Shown piece after piece: positions 1 to 7,030 of a stretch of 9,427 nt of DNA. Made by a program: the position numbers and the translations under genes. The first letter of the stretch is position 1; every line of letters begins with the position of its first letter. Under the pieces are notes generated by a model that was not told the DNA's origin, made no database searches, and saw nothing but the letters and a program-made list of their open reading frames with translations. This stretch comes from JARYLZ01 sp964388275 (GTDB lineage: Bacteria; Bacteroidota; Ignavibacteria; SZUA-365): NCBI GenBank assembly GCA_964388275.1, contig CAYLZD010000077.1:1-9427 (forward strand). The letters are read 5' to 3'.

Positions 1-208
1 TCACCCCCACGTGCGTGGGGACATCTCCTCTTCGCGCTTCAGCGCGACGAGGCCGGCCGGTTCACCCCCACGTGCGTGGGGACATCAACGGGAATGCCTG
101 TATCGCCTCGGTAAGCTCCGGTTCACCCCCACGTGCGTGGGGACATCTGGGCTATAACGCGAAAGTGCATCCGGATATCCGGTTCACCCCCACGTGCGTG
201 GGGACATC
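1..208 (-). CRISPR. Type I-E CRISPR array, end nearest cas2 (continues beyond the window)
   Basis: Four repeats and three spacers are visible. The full repeats are at 58-86, 119-147 and 180-208, and the repeat at 1-25 is cut by the window edge. All are identical where visible. On the minus strand the repeat begins GATGTCCCC and ends GTGAACCG. It contains a 7-bp stem, CCCCACG/CGTGGGG, around a 2-base loop, which is the Cas6e-type hairpin, and the ATGAACC-like 3' end is the usual type I-E 5' handle. The period is exactly 61 bp (29-nt repeat, 32-nt spacer). Spacers are at 26-57, 87-118 and 148-179. None matches elsewhere in this window by eye. The array reads in the same direction as the cas operon, with its leader-proximal end next to cas2. 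The total number of repeats cannot be known from here. Confidence 0.98.
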
Positions 209-260
209 ACTACAAAACATAGCAAATTATCGCGCTCTGACAAGGAAGAGGCCATCGAAG
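209..260 (-). promoter_or_regulatory. Putative compressed CRISPR leader overlapping the cas2 3' end
   Basis: Only bases 209-226 (18 bp) lie between the cas2 stop codon and the first repeat. Read on the minus strand, this AT-rich stretch contains CTATGTTTTGTAG directly before the repeat. That resembles the end of the E. coli type I-E leader as I remember it (TTATGTTTAGAG), where Cas1-Cas2 recognise the leader-repeat junction. A GATAAT hexamer (231-226) overlaps the cas2 stop and could be a -10 element, but I see no -35 box at proper spacing and no clear IHF consensus. The leader role is inferred from position. Its real right boundary within cas2 is unknown. Confidence 0.45.
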
Positions 261-499
261 TCTTCAATACTTCTTTTTGTGTTTCCCCAGCTTCTTATTC
301 TGTAACCCTGCTCGCCGTCGCTGGAATGTATCATGAGACATCCGCCTGCGTTTGCATTTTTACATGCTTTATCCCAAAGCATGTCACGGACCAGAGCGGA
401 TACTCTTCCGACAAAGACGCCGGTTCTGGGTTCCAGATACCAGCGGGTGAGTTCACCTCTCAATCCGGACGGTACCTTCTCAAGGATCATCACGACCAT
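227..499 (-). CDS. cas2: Cas2 (type I-E), CRISPR adaptation protein
   Basis: A 90-residue protein that pairs with Cas1 to form the Cas1-Cas2 spacer-integration complex; in type I-E, Cas2 is the structural dimer core. The sequence matches the Cas2e family: residues 5-19 carry the ILEKVPSGLRGELTR stretch (E. coli has TENVPPRLRGRL), followed by WYLEPRTGVFVG at 20-31, GYRIRSWGN at 65-73 and the C-terminal FDGLFLV. E. coli Cas2 is 94 residues, so this is full length with a short tail. The frame is open 33 bases further upstream, but ATG at 499 is chosen because GGAGGAAACAG sits immediately before it and translation then begins at the family's normal N-terminus. The start overlaps the end of cas1 by 20 bp, which suggests translational coupling. 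The stop is 18 bp from the CRISPR array, unusually close. Confidence 0.95.
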   Translation of the reverse strand: MVVMILEKVPSGLRGELTRWYLEPRTGVFVGRVSALVRDMLWDKACKNANAGGCLMIHSSDGEQGYRIRSWGNTKRSIEDFDGLFLVRAR

Positions 500-1460
500 C
501 TGTTTCCTCCGAATGTTCTGGCGAGAGACCATACTGCTGACCGCCCGATACTTCCCCGTCCTCAGGGTCCCACAGACCTCCCGGAGCGGCGGCGTCGCTG
601 TTGAAGGTATCGGGTTCCGCCCCTGTTTCCCTGCCTGGGAGCATGAGAGCCGTCTGTATGTCCGGTATTATCCTTGTCAACAGTCGTGTGGATACGAAGT
701 AATCTCGGCAGGCATGGCGCACAAGTCTCTCCAGGTTTCCGTTGTCTTCCGCGACGGAACGGAAGGCAACCGGTATCGTGATTTCGGTTTTATACAAATC
801 GGCAACATCGTAGACGAAAGACAGCATCTTTCCTGTGTGTACAAAACCCAGCGCCGGCGAGAATCCAGCTGACACTATGGCGGCATGGCATATACCGTAC
901 AGGCAAGCGTTAGCCGTAGACAGCGCCCTGTTTATAGGATCCGCATCGCTCCAACTTTCCCTCTTATAGGTTCGTCCAGACCAGGGGACACCGCTCTCCG
1001 AGGAACAGCGAGCGTAAGTATCTCTGACACGCGCTCCTTCCATACCCCGGATCTGTTTCAATGACAAGCGCGGATCGAATAATTCCCTAAACCTAAGCTG
1101 ATACAGACGCCGCACGACTTTCATACGCGAGTTCTCATCCGACCACATGCGAGCTTGATGGAGAAAATTCGACGCGCTTCTCGTTTCTCCCATCCCGACC
1201 GCATAGAATCTGATTCCCTGCTCGCCGCACCATCCGATGAGGCATCCGTGATCGGATAAAACTACGATCGCAGAATGTGTGATTGAAACACCCGGTCCGA
1301 GCATCAGTAGCGCGAGGTTGGCACAGGGCACGGATACCTTGCCGTTTTCATCATGCACCGCAACCGCGCTTGCTTCCTTATCGATCCGGCAATGCTCTAC
1401 GTAGAGATAGCTCCAACCGTCCCTCAACTTGGGCAGAAGATGAAGATCCTTGATTCTCAA
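480..1460 (-). CDS. cas1: Cas1 (type I-E), CRISPR integrase
   Basis: Metal-dependent DNA integrase of 326 residues that joins new spacers to the leader-end repeat together with Cas2. The catalytic residues are visible and fall at E. coli numbering: E141 in RGMEGARVR, H208 in GFVHTGK, D218 and D221 in SFVYDVADLYK. The conserved N-terminal beta domain with its GPGVSITHSA stretch (55-64) and the central helical KVVRRLYQLRF (114-124) are present. After about residue 272 comes an acidic, glycine- and proline-containing tail of about 55 residues, somewhat longer than the E. coli tail and probably disordered. The start is a TTG at 1460, the first usable start after the cas6e stop, with AGGTG just upstream. 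The stop codon of cas6e is in the same reading frame nine bases earlier. The gene appears intact, so the locus should be able to acquire spacers. Confidence 0.97.
   Translation of the reverse strand: MRIKDLHLLPKLRDGWSYLYVEHCRIDKEASAVAVHDENGKVSVPCANLALLMLGPGVSITHSAIVVLSDHGCLIGWCGEQGIRFYAVGMGETRSASNFLHQARMWSDENSRMKVVRRLYQLRFRELFDPRLSLKQIRGMEGARVRDTYARCSSESGVPWSGRTYKRESWSDADPINRALSTANACLYGICHAAIVSAGFSPALGFVHTGKMLSFVYDVADLYKTEITIPVAFRSVAEDNGNLERLVRHACRDYFVSTRLLTRIIPDIQTALMLPGRETGAEPDTFNSDAAAPGGLWDPEDGEVSGGQQYGLSPEHSEETDGRDDP
500..510 (-). promoter_or_regulatory. Ribosome binding site deciding the cas2 start
   Basis: On the minus strand GGAGG is followed by AAACAG and then ATG at 499, a spacing of 6 bases. 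It lies inside the 3' end of cas1. It selects the internal ATG over the start 33 bases upstream in the same open frame. Confidence 0.8.
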
Positions 1461-1469
1461 TTCAACACC

Positions 1470-2213
1470 TCAGTCATCGATGCGGTTCACCGGCGCCACT
1501 GAAAGCAAACCGAAGCCGAAAGCCTTGGCGGAACCAATGCCGCGTATGATGGTACACCGAAAGACATCGGGCTCCGTGACTCGAAGGCTGCCTTCGAATA
1601 TTGCCGAACGCAGACTCTGCCCATTGCCATTTTTGTTTATATAGACATACCCTGTCTGAAGGTTTGTGATGTCTCGATTGAGAAAGAACCCTGCCGTTTC
1701 GGCCCTGCTGGCAAGCCAATCAATAAGCTGGTCAGTCGGGACGGGAACACGCTTTCCGATAGATTCTTCTTTCGCATCCGGTGAATTCTTGCTCAGTCGT
1801 CTGGTTGGATTTGCCTCGAGGCGGAAACGAAGATACTGGCCTTTCGATAAGCGTGGCTCGAATTGTTCCACCGTAGGGGGCGCCGCCAGAAGATAATTCG
1901 CATTATGAAAAGCAAAGCCCCAGTCGGGCTTTTCAGCAGACTGGATCAGGATCAAAGCTCTACCGTTAGGTAGTGAGTCGATGCGGAATAGAAAGCCAGA
2001 GTCCACGGCACGCTCCACACGGACATGACCTTTACCAAAATCATCCGGTTTGAATGGCTTAAGGAATTCCACATCTTCTGTCTTGCGAAATGATGACGGA
2101 AAAGCCATACAAAGGCGCTGGTGGACATGATAGCGATTCCTCAACCACAGCCTCCCCGGCCGGGGCCGATCGGGATTGGTGCCGATATCGATCAATAAAC
2201 AGGAATGGTACAT
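1470..2213 (-). CDS. cas6e: Cas6e (CasE/Cse3), pre-crRNA endoribonuclease
   Basis: A 247-residue protein that cuts CRISPR transcripts at the base of the repeat hairpin and stays bound to the crRNA 3' end as part of Cascade. The N-terminal RNA-recognition-like fold contains RNRYHVHQRLCMAF. In it Y28 and H31 have the Y-x-x-H spacing of the catalytic tyrosine and histidine pair of T. thermophilus Cse3 (Y23/H26). H29 is also close, so which histidine acts is not certain. The C-terminal glycine-rich loop GIGSAKAFGFGLL (about 225-237) is the family signature for RNA binding. ATG at 2213 is preceded by AGAGGTG, which lies inside the last codons of cas5e; the gap to cas5e is 5 bp. The 7-bp repeat stem in the adjacent array is the expected substrate. 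Confidence 0.95.
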   Translation of the reverse strand: MYHSCLLIDIGTNPDRPRPGRLWLRNRYHVHQRLCMAFPSSFRKTEDVEFLKPFKPDDFGKGHVRVERAVDSGFLFRIDSLPNGRALILIQSAEKPDWGFAFHNANYLLAAPPTVEQFEPRLSKGQYLRFRLEANPTRRLSKNSPDAKEESIGKRVPVPTDQLIDWLASRAETAGFFLNRDITNLQTGYVYINKNGNGQSLRSAIFEGSLRVTEPDVFRCTIIRGIGSAKAFGFGLLSVAPVNRIDD

Positions 2214-2218
2214 GGCTA

Positions 2219-3337
2219 TTACACCTCTTCGGCTGCAAGGCGACGACGCCGGGTTTCCAGCGAGCGAAATTCGAGAATCTCGGCTCTCTTTTTAATGATC
2301 AGGTCACGCCAGTGTGGATCTTCAGGATTTATACGGTCAAGCCCCATGCCTCTGCCATATTCGAGCATGGTGACTGCATCATGGCACAGTCCGCAAAGCG
2401 AACGGAGGTCCTCCAAGGTTTCGTTTCCCCCGGCCCGCCGGTATGTGATATGCTGGACTGTCATGCGAGGGCCGGGAGATTTGCAGAAGACGCACAGTCC
2501 GCCGTCAGCCGAAATTCGCTCTTTGCGCCTCTTCTGATACTCATGGTTATTATAGTCAGTACGCGGGCGTGGCATTGCAGGTGTATGCTCCTGCACCGCC
2601 TCGCCAACCGTCGGCGCAACATTGTAACGCATCACGAATCGCGGCTCATGGACCGGTGGATCAAAGGAAACCGGCACGTCATACCACACTTCCGCGTCTT
2701 CTGGAGCAATGTCACCTTCAACGACGGGTCGCCATTCAACAAGTGCTCCCACAGTCCCGTTCTGCGGTGTCTCGCCAGCATTGTTCCGTGGGCGCCACGG
2801 TATGGCACTCAGCGCAGAGATTAGATCGTCATAGCTGGCAGGATTCATCCAAGACTCACTCTCGCATGGCATTACAAGAACCGGGACGGATGGTGGGCAG
2901 GACTTGCGACCAAGGAAAACCGGCCATCTCGGCGATGCAATTGCCATGGCGATCTCATGGATCAGCGACGAATCACCCTGTAGCACCACGAGGAAGCTCG
3001 CATCGGCCAGATACTCCCTACGCGTGATGAGTGTACCCTTGGCGCCTGTCTTCAGTCCACCCCCAGCGGTGGTAATACCGATTCCCGCTCCTACCGTGTG
3101 GTAATCCCACCATCGGGTGCCGCACCGGTCGATGCGCGCGGCCATCGCAAGGCTATTCAGCTCCGGCAGGCGTTCCCGCGCCAACTGGCGCGGCAGGCCC
3201 ATGGCACAACAGAGCAGTCCCAACACGCCGGACTTGGTCGGCGCATCCATGGTACGCCGGATGACGAACTTCGAAGTGTCACCCCAGGATTGAAGAGGAC
3301 CTTCAAGGCGGAGGAAGAGCGTGTTGGTTTCGGTCAT
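2219..3337 (-). CDS. cas5e: Cas5e fused to a C-terminal HNH nuclease domain
   Basis: The protein has 372 residues, against about 220-250 for ordinary Cas5e. Residues 1 to about 240 form the Cas5e domain, which holds the crRNA 5' handle in Cascade: LRLEGPLQSWGDTSKF (9-24), PTKSGVLGLL (33-42), WDYHTVGAG (77-85), TRREYLADASFLV (105-117), WPVFLGRKSCPPS (138-150) and DVPVSFDPP (220-228). A proline-containing linker (about 241-273) leads to an HNH domain: C282 and C285 (CVFC), H296 in VQHITY, N305 in GGNE, then C315 and C318 (CGLC) with H319. The cysteines form a likely zinc knuckle holding the beta-beta-alpha metal fold, and H296 is the presumed general base. The usual D or H before that histidine is Q295. 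A basic, probably helical tail with RRRR (363-366) ends the protein. ATG at 3337 overlaps the cas7e stop by 4 bp. With no cas3 in the window, the HNH domain is the likely target-cutting nuclease. Rare Cas5-HNH type I-E systems are known; cleavage by this protein is inferred. Confidence 0.95.
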   Translation of the reverse strand: MTETNTLFLRLEGPLQSWGDTSKFVIRRTMDAPTKSGVLGLLCCAMGLPRQLARERLPELNSLAMAARIDRCGTRWWDYHTVGAGIGITTAGGGLKTGAKGTLITRREYLADASFLVVLQGDSSLIHEIAMAIASPRWPVFLGRKSCPPSVPVLVMPCESESWMNPASYDDLISALSAIPWRPRNNAGETPQNGTVGALVEWRPVVEGDIAPEDAEVWYDVPVSFDPPVHEPRFVMRYNVAPTVGEAVQEHTPAMPRPRTDYNNHEYQKRRKERISADGGLCVFCKSPGPRMTVQHITYRRAGGNETLEDLRSLCGLCHDAVTMLEYGRGMGLDRINPEDPHWRDLIIKKRAEILEFRSLETRRRRLAAEEV

Positions 3338-4500
3338 CTCGCTGACTCCGCAGGCATCCCGGTTGTCCCTATCCTGTCCATGACTTCTTGAACAAACTGA
3401 TCGAACGAACCATACTCGGCGGCACCGACCACCGATTGTTCTTGCTCGTGTTCCTTCATGGTCTTGTCAATCCAGGTCAGTCGATGACGCAGATTCGGCG
3501 AGAACCAGAAACGTTCGGCTTCGATACCGTAACCTACAACGAGATCGTGGGCGTACTGACCAAGTCTCGCGATGCTTTCGCCGATCAAACCGCGTTCAGA
3601 TTTTTCCGGCACAGGATCGGCGAAGGCGTTGGTGTAACTGACAGGTGTGGCAGACTTCGTTTTAATTTCAACCAAAACTCCGTCTGGTGGATTGAATGAT
3701 GCAAATGCATGTTGTTTTCCGGAGGGGTTGGCCTTGGTGGCTGCTTCAAGGAAGGAACGTACTGTCTTGCGAGCAAGGTCGGCATCGTCTGCCAAGTTCT
3801 TCTTCAATTGCTCGAAATCGATGACGAAGTGTTTGTAAAAGCAGGCAGAGTTGAACATAGCTTCGTTGACATGGGCGGCGCCGGCGTCCAATCCCGGTAC
3901 GTCATCGGCAGCGGTGAAATAGTCCACCTCGTTCACAACCGCATGAGTAGAGATCGCATGGGCCGCGGAGAGTGCAGCTTCAACAGTAAACTGGCCTTTC
4001 AGCTCTTTAAACGGACCCTTTGCATCAAATTCCGTCATACGACCACAAAGTGCGATGTCGGGTGTCTTGACGAACTTGCCGATGATCTCGGCTAAGTTTT
4101 TACCCAAGTCGCCGTTTCCATGGCCCACGGCAGCGCCCATTTCGTTGATGGCGGATTGAGGCAAAAAGAAGAGTATGTCAAAAGTGTTCTCATCCTTCAA
4201 GCCAACACCCCCTTCAGTAAAGACTTTCCTGATGGCCTCACAATGTTGCTCGTTCGGTGGATTGCCGTTACCCGCCGCCTCTTTTGCTATCAATTCGATC
4301 AGACGCCGTGTACGCACGCCGCCATCCTTCTCCAACGCAGCAGAAAACTCATTGCTGCGCCGGATGCTTCGCTTGAGACACTGGCTGGAGATGCGCGCCC
4401 TGGTGACGCCCCCGAAGATGCAGGTCTTGGGTGCGCCCAAGTCGTCCCTGTTCAGGTTGGCCGGGCTATGGTTCTGGATCATGTGGATTTCGACTAACAT
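3334..4500 (-). CDS. cas7e: Cas7e (CasC/Cse4), Cascade backbone subunit
   Basis: A 388-residue protein of the Cas7e family. Six copies normally polymerise along the crRNA spacer to form the Cascade backbone. Family segments are clear: the N-terminal HMIQNHSPANLNRDDLG (6-22) corresponds to the E. coli HVLISHSPSCLNRDD region, followed by IFGGVTRARISSQ (28-40), DIALCGRM (148-155), AHAISTHAVVNEVDYFTAADD (180-200) with the conserved DYFTA block, and MFNSACFYKHFVID (215-228). The length is close to E. coli CasC (363). ATG at 4500 has a strong GGAGG eight bases upstream, inside the end of cse2, and only one base separates the two genes. The strong site fits the need for many copies. No truncation or unusual residue is seen. 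Confidence 0.97.
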   Translation of the reverse strand: MLVEIHMIQNHSPANLNRDDLGAPKTCIFGGVTRARISSQCLKRSIRRSNEFSAALEKDGGVRTRRLIELIAKEAAGNGNPPNEQHCEAIRKVFTEGGVGLKDENTFDILFFLPQSAINEMGAAVGHGNGDLGKNLAEIIGKFVKTPDIALCGRMTEFDAKGPFKELKGQFTVEAALSAAHAISTHAVVNEVDYFTAADDVPGLDAGAAHVNEAMFNSACFYKHFVIDFEQLKKNLADDADLARKTVRSFLEAATKANPSGKQHAFASFNPPDGVLVEIKTKSATPVSYTNAFADPVPEKSERGLIGESIARLGQYAHDLVVGYGIEAERFWFSPNLRHRLTWIDKTMKEHEQEQSVVGAAEYGSFDQFVQEVMDRIGTTGMPAESAR

Positions 4501-4501
4501 G

Positions 4502-5074
4502 TCAATGTCCTCCTTTTTTTGAGTTTGTAGCGTTGAGATATATTTCGGCCCATATGTTGCGAACTTCGCGCTTGCGGCGGTGCTCCTCGCCCCGGTCCCA
4601 GATCGAGAGATCGTCGAGAAGTTGAATCCAGTCGATGCCCTTCACATCCCGCGCATGCGACAAGTGCCCTGAGACAGCCCGGGCTATCTCTCCAAGCGCC
4701 CAGCGTAGATGCGGCTCCAGCGACGACAGGGGAGAGCAAAGCAGAGCGTCGAAGCGGGCTCGGAAGCGATCGCGCCCAGAATCATCGGCAGGTTCGCAGC
4801 GACCCAGGACTTCAGGTAAACAAGGGCCCACGTCCGAATCAGGCCGGATGTGCGGTACGGGGTACGCACAGAAAAGTTTGGCAACAAGCCAAGACTGCTC
4901 CCGACGCGGAATCGCCGGACTTTTAGCGCGCAACGGCCACCAGAGGCCAGTGAATAGGTCGAAGCCATCGAGCGTTGCGTCGAGTGGCTGACCGGTCAAT
5001 CGGCGCAGCCGTGAGCGTTCGCCTTCCTGTAAGTCAGAAAGCTTCTTAATGTATTTGGCTGTTTGGTTCATCAT
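4502..5074 (-). CDS. cse2: Cse2 (CasB/Cas11e), Cascade small subunit
   Basis: A 190-residue protein, predicted mostly helical, matching the Cse2/CasB small subunit. Two copies normally line the Cascade belly and stabilise the R-loop's displaced strand. The recognisable features are the early GERSRLRRLTGQ motif (18-29), WLVAKLFCAYP (62-72), and the late FDALLCSPLSSLEPHLRWALGEIAR run that includes the basic C-terminal helical bundle. E. coli CasB is 160 residues, so this version is slightly longer. Two adjacent ATG codons (5074 and 5071) could start it; 5074 is used because it overlaps the cas8e stop as ATGA, with AAAGGAGGATC just upstream. The position between cas8e and cas7e is the standard type I-E order. 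Identification rests on these motifs and on the operon position. Confidence 0.93.
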   Translation of the reverse strand: MMNQTAKYIKKLSDLQEGERSRLRRLTGQPLDATLDGFDLFTGLWWPLRAKSPAIPRREQSWLVAKLFCAYPVPHIRPDSDVGPCLPEVLGRCEPADDSGRDRFRARFDALLCSPLSSLEPHLRWALGEIARAVSGHLSHARDVKGIDWIQLLDDLSIWDRGEEHRRKREVRNIWAEIYLNATNSKKGGH

Positions 5075-6813
5075 GATCCTCCTTTCTTGCGGCTACTTTC
5101 CGGTTTGCCAAGCATGGTTGAAAGAGTGCTTGAGTTCGGCGGTTGAGCTTGCCTCTCAACCATATCTCTGATCTTCTTTTTCAGCATGGCTATGGCGTGC
5201 TCTTTCGCCATGCGACGGCGCAATGGAGAGCCCTTGACGGTGGATGCGACAATTTGTTCTACTATCGGCTCGAAAATTTCACAAAGAAGTACTTCGTCGT
5301 CGGATTTAGATTCCAATGCTGCCTGTATGCGGGCTTCGACATCGGGAGTCGCCAGCACAGTAGCCGCATGGATTTCTGGATGCATACGATCTTTGTTAGG
5401 CGTGGTGTACTTAACGAGTCCGTACAGACCATCTCGAATGATTGCGGAGAGTTCGACACGCTGCTTGGACTCCTCATACGGAACAGAAACGCATGTCGCA
5501 TCTTGAAAGGTGAATTTATTTACAACGGGTCCGATAGCGGATACTTTGCCCTTTCGTTGACCGCGAAGACGATGGGCGTCGCGCCAGAACCTGCTTGCTT
5601 GCATTCCCGCGTCTGCACTCAAGTCGGGCAAACCAAGAGCTTCCGAGTCTTTAAGTAGGTGCGGGTCCTCATCCCAGAATTTTTTAACCTGGGTGTCGCT
5701 TCCGCTCAGATGCGGCTCTTCCTGTTTGGTTGCCTTCTTGATCAGTTCCTTGATCATCCGCTGATTGCCAGCATTAAAAAGCTGGTGGAAGACGCGGGCG
5801 ATCTTCTGTTCGTCGGATTCAGGATTTGGCCAATCGGTGGTGGATGTGTCGGCTGCACATAGCGCTGCCATTCTGAACTTGCGGATAAGTTGCGCGACCT
5901 TGACAACTTTGTCTGCCATCTTACGTTCATCTGTCTTCTTTAACCTGTAAGCATTGCTGATTTTCTGGAACTCAGCAAAGACGTCCTTTCCGAACTGTTG
6001 GCCGTCGGAGGTGGGTGTTGGCCAGCCACCTTCGTTATACACGCTTTCGACCAACACTCCTTTGCTTCCGCAGTAGGCGCATGTACCCCGATGGACTGCG
6101 ACCTTCAACCACAGTTTGCGCGGTCGCCACGCCAGGCGGGCAATGTTGTCCGGAGCGGTAGGTGGATTAGTGAGTAGCCATGGGGCCTGTGGCGGTGCAG
6201 ACGCGGCGTGGGTTTGCGGCATATTGGCGCTAAGAGTTCGAAGCAGGTTCTTCTCTTCGATAATCGCGTAGGCGGCGGATCCCGGATTAACCGAAGCAGG
6301 GTAATACCTGTTTGCCGGGGCCCAGACAGAGAGCCGTAAGATTCCCAGCGCGCAGCACGCAGGGCAAAACCCGAAGGAACCGTCATGCACTACGTGGCGC
6401 AGATGATTAACCGAATCCGCTCCAGGAAATTCGACGAGCAGATCAGCAATCGGACGAGGTACATTGTTCATAACCGATGCGTCCTGATAGAACCTCTCGC
6501 CGTCGCCCAGAAGATTGAAAGCGGACGCGGCCTTGTTTTCCTTCAGCGTGGCTAACCAGTTAGCCGGTATGCTGGTGCCGTTTTCGTCCAACGCCGTAAG
6601 GCAAGACTTAGCGTCCTTTTTGCACCACAGGAGTACGGCCAGCAGAAAGCGCAAAAGCGCCACCCTGTCCATGGGATTGCTTGTGGCGATTGTGCGGATA
6701 TGATGTGCCTGCATCAGAGCTTCAACGATACCGACACGATCGCTTTTTCCATTATTCAGTAGGACAGGTATCCACTTTTCTTCGAGCAGATTGTAATTGT
6801 CTGTCATTTTCAT
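5071..6813 (-). CDS. cas8e: Cas8e (CasA/Cse1), Cascade large subunit
   Basis: The 580-residue large subunit recognises the PAM, starts target unwinding and, in ordinary type I-E systems, recruits Cas3. The N-terminus YNLLEEKWIPVLL (7-19) is the typical Cse1 opening. Two cysteine pairs, C150/C153 (FCPACC) and C245/C248 (CAYC), match the zinc site seen in some Cse1 proteins such as that of T. thermophilus. The region with WDEDPHLL (380-387) leads into a C-terminal helical bundle. E. coli Cse1 has about 502 residues, so this one is longer, with much lysine-rich sequence between about 280 and 400. The start is uncertain between ATG at 6813 and the in-frame ATG at 6807; neither has a strong Shine-Dalgarno. 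It is the first gene of the operon, probably transcribed from the promoter at 6946-6974, which leaves a 5' leader of roughly 125 bases. No cas3 lies upstream. Confidence 0.96.
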   Translation of the reverse strand: MKMTDNYNLLEEKWIPVLLNNGKSDRVGIVEALMQAHHIRTIATSNPMDRVALLRFLLAVLLWCKKDAKSCLTALDENGTSIPANWLATLKENKAASAFNLLGDGERFYQDASVMNNVPRPIADLLVEFPGADSVNHLRHVVHDGSFGFCPACCALGILRLSVWAPANRYYPASVNPGSAAYAIIEEKNLLRTLSANMPQTHAASAPPQAPWLLTNPPTAPDNIARLAWRPRKLWLKVAVHRGTCAYCGSKGVLVESVYNEGGWPTPTSDGQQFGKDVFAEFQKISNAYRLKKTDERKMADKVVKVAQLIRKFRMAALCAADTSTTDWPNPESDEQKIARVFHQLFNAGNQRMIKELIKKATKQEEPHLSGSDTQVKKFWDEDPHLLKDSEALGLPDLSADAGMQASRFWRDAHRLRGQRKGKVSAIGPVVNKFTFQDATCVSVPYEESKQRVELSAIIRDGLYGLVKYTTPNKDRMHPEIHAATVLATPDVEARIQAALESKSDDEVLLCEIFEPIVEQIVASTVKGSPLRRRMAKEHAIAMLKKKIRDMVERQAQPPNSSTLSTMLGKPESSRKKGGS

Positions 6814-6945
6814 TTCGTCAACCGTTTTATGACTATAGATTCATGTATTGCGTGATTTTCGGGAGAGTTGACTCAAGAAGTCGTTGCAGGAATTTTGATC
6901 GAAGGTATTCCGCAGTCAGGTGGTCGGTCCATCGTAGCAGCGGTG

Positions 6946-6974
6946 AACATAGTGTCCGGCAAGGCCGCTGTCAA
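6946..6974 (-). promoter_or_regulatory. Probable cas operon promoter
   Basis: On the minus strand there is a perfect -35 box TTGACA (6974-6969), a 17-base spacer and TATGTT (6951-6946) as the -10 box, matching four of six consensus positions. Transcription would start near 6939 and enter cas8e after about 125 bases. The -35 box is part of the large dyad at 6951-7030, so a repressor or other regulator may bind here. A second possible -10, TATAGT at 6837-6832, lies closer to cas8e but lacks a good -35. Confidence 0.55.
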
Positions 6975-7030
6975 GAGTATACAAAGCCCAAAAATCAGGA
7001 GGCCTCTTGACAGCCACGACACCTGACACT
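6951..7030. repeat. 80-bp symmetric dyad carrying both -35 boxes
   Basis: The left half reads AGTGTC, 10 bases, GCTGTCAAGAG. The right half is its exact mirror: CTCTTGACAGC, 10 bases, GACACT. A 26-base non-matching centre separates them. The 11-bp arms (6967-6977 and 7004-7014) contain the -35 hexamers, and the 6-bp arms (6951-6956 and 7025-7030) abut the -10 boxes. This may be an operator for a dimeric regulator, or the relic of an inverted duplication or element end. Confidence 0.7.

Noticed and set aside
180..208. Hairpin of the last CRISPR repeat as a terminator for cas2.
   Set aside because: It is one of several identical repeats at 61-bp spacing and has no T-run on the minus strand. 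It is a Cas6e substrate.
333..872. Plus-strand open frame of 179 codons opposite cas1 and cas2.
   Set aside because: Antisense shadow: cas1 and cas2 on the other strand have all their conserved residues.
2090..2824. Plus-strand open frame of 244 codons opposite cas6e and the HNH part of cas5e.
   Set aside because: No domain pattern is visible. The minus-strand genes account for the conservation, so the open frame is incidental.
6856..7026. Plus-strand open stretch encoding a protein-like segment (ELTQEVVAGILIEGIPQSGG and more), possibly a gene remnant.
   Set aside because: It has no start codon with a ribosome site, lies between stops at 6853 and near 7024, and is explained by chance around the dyad. 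No family recognised.
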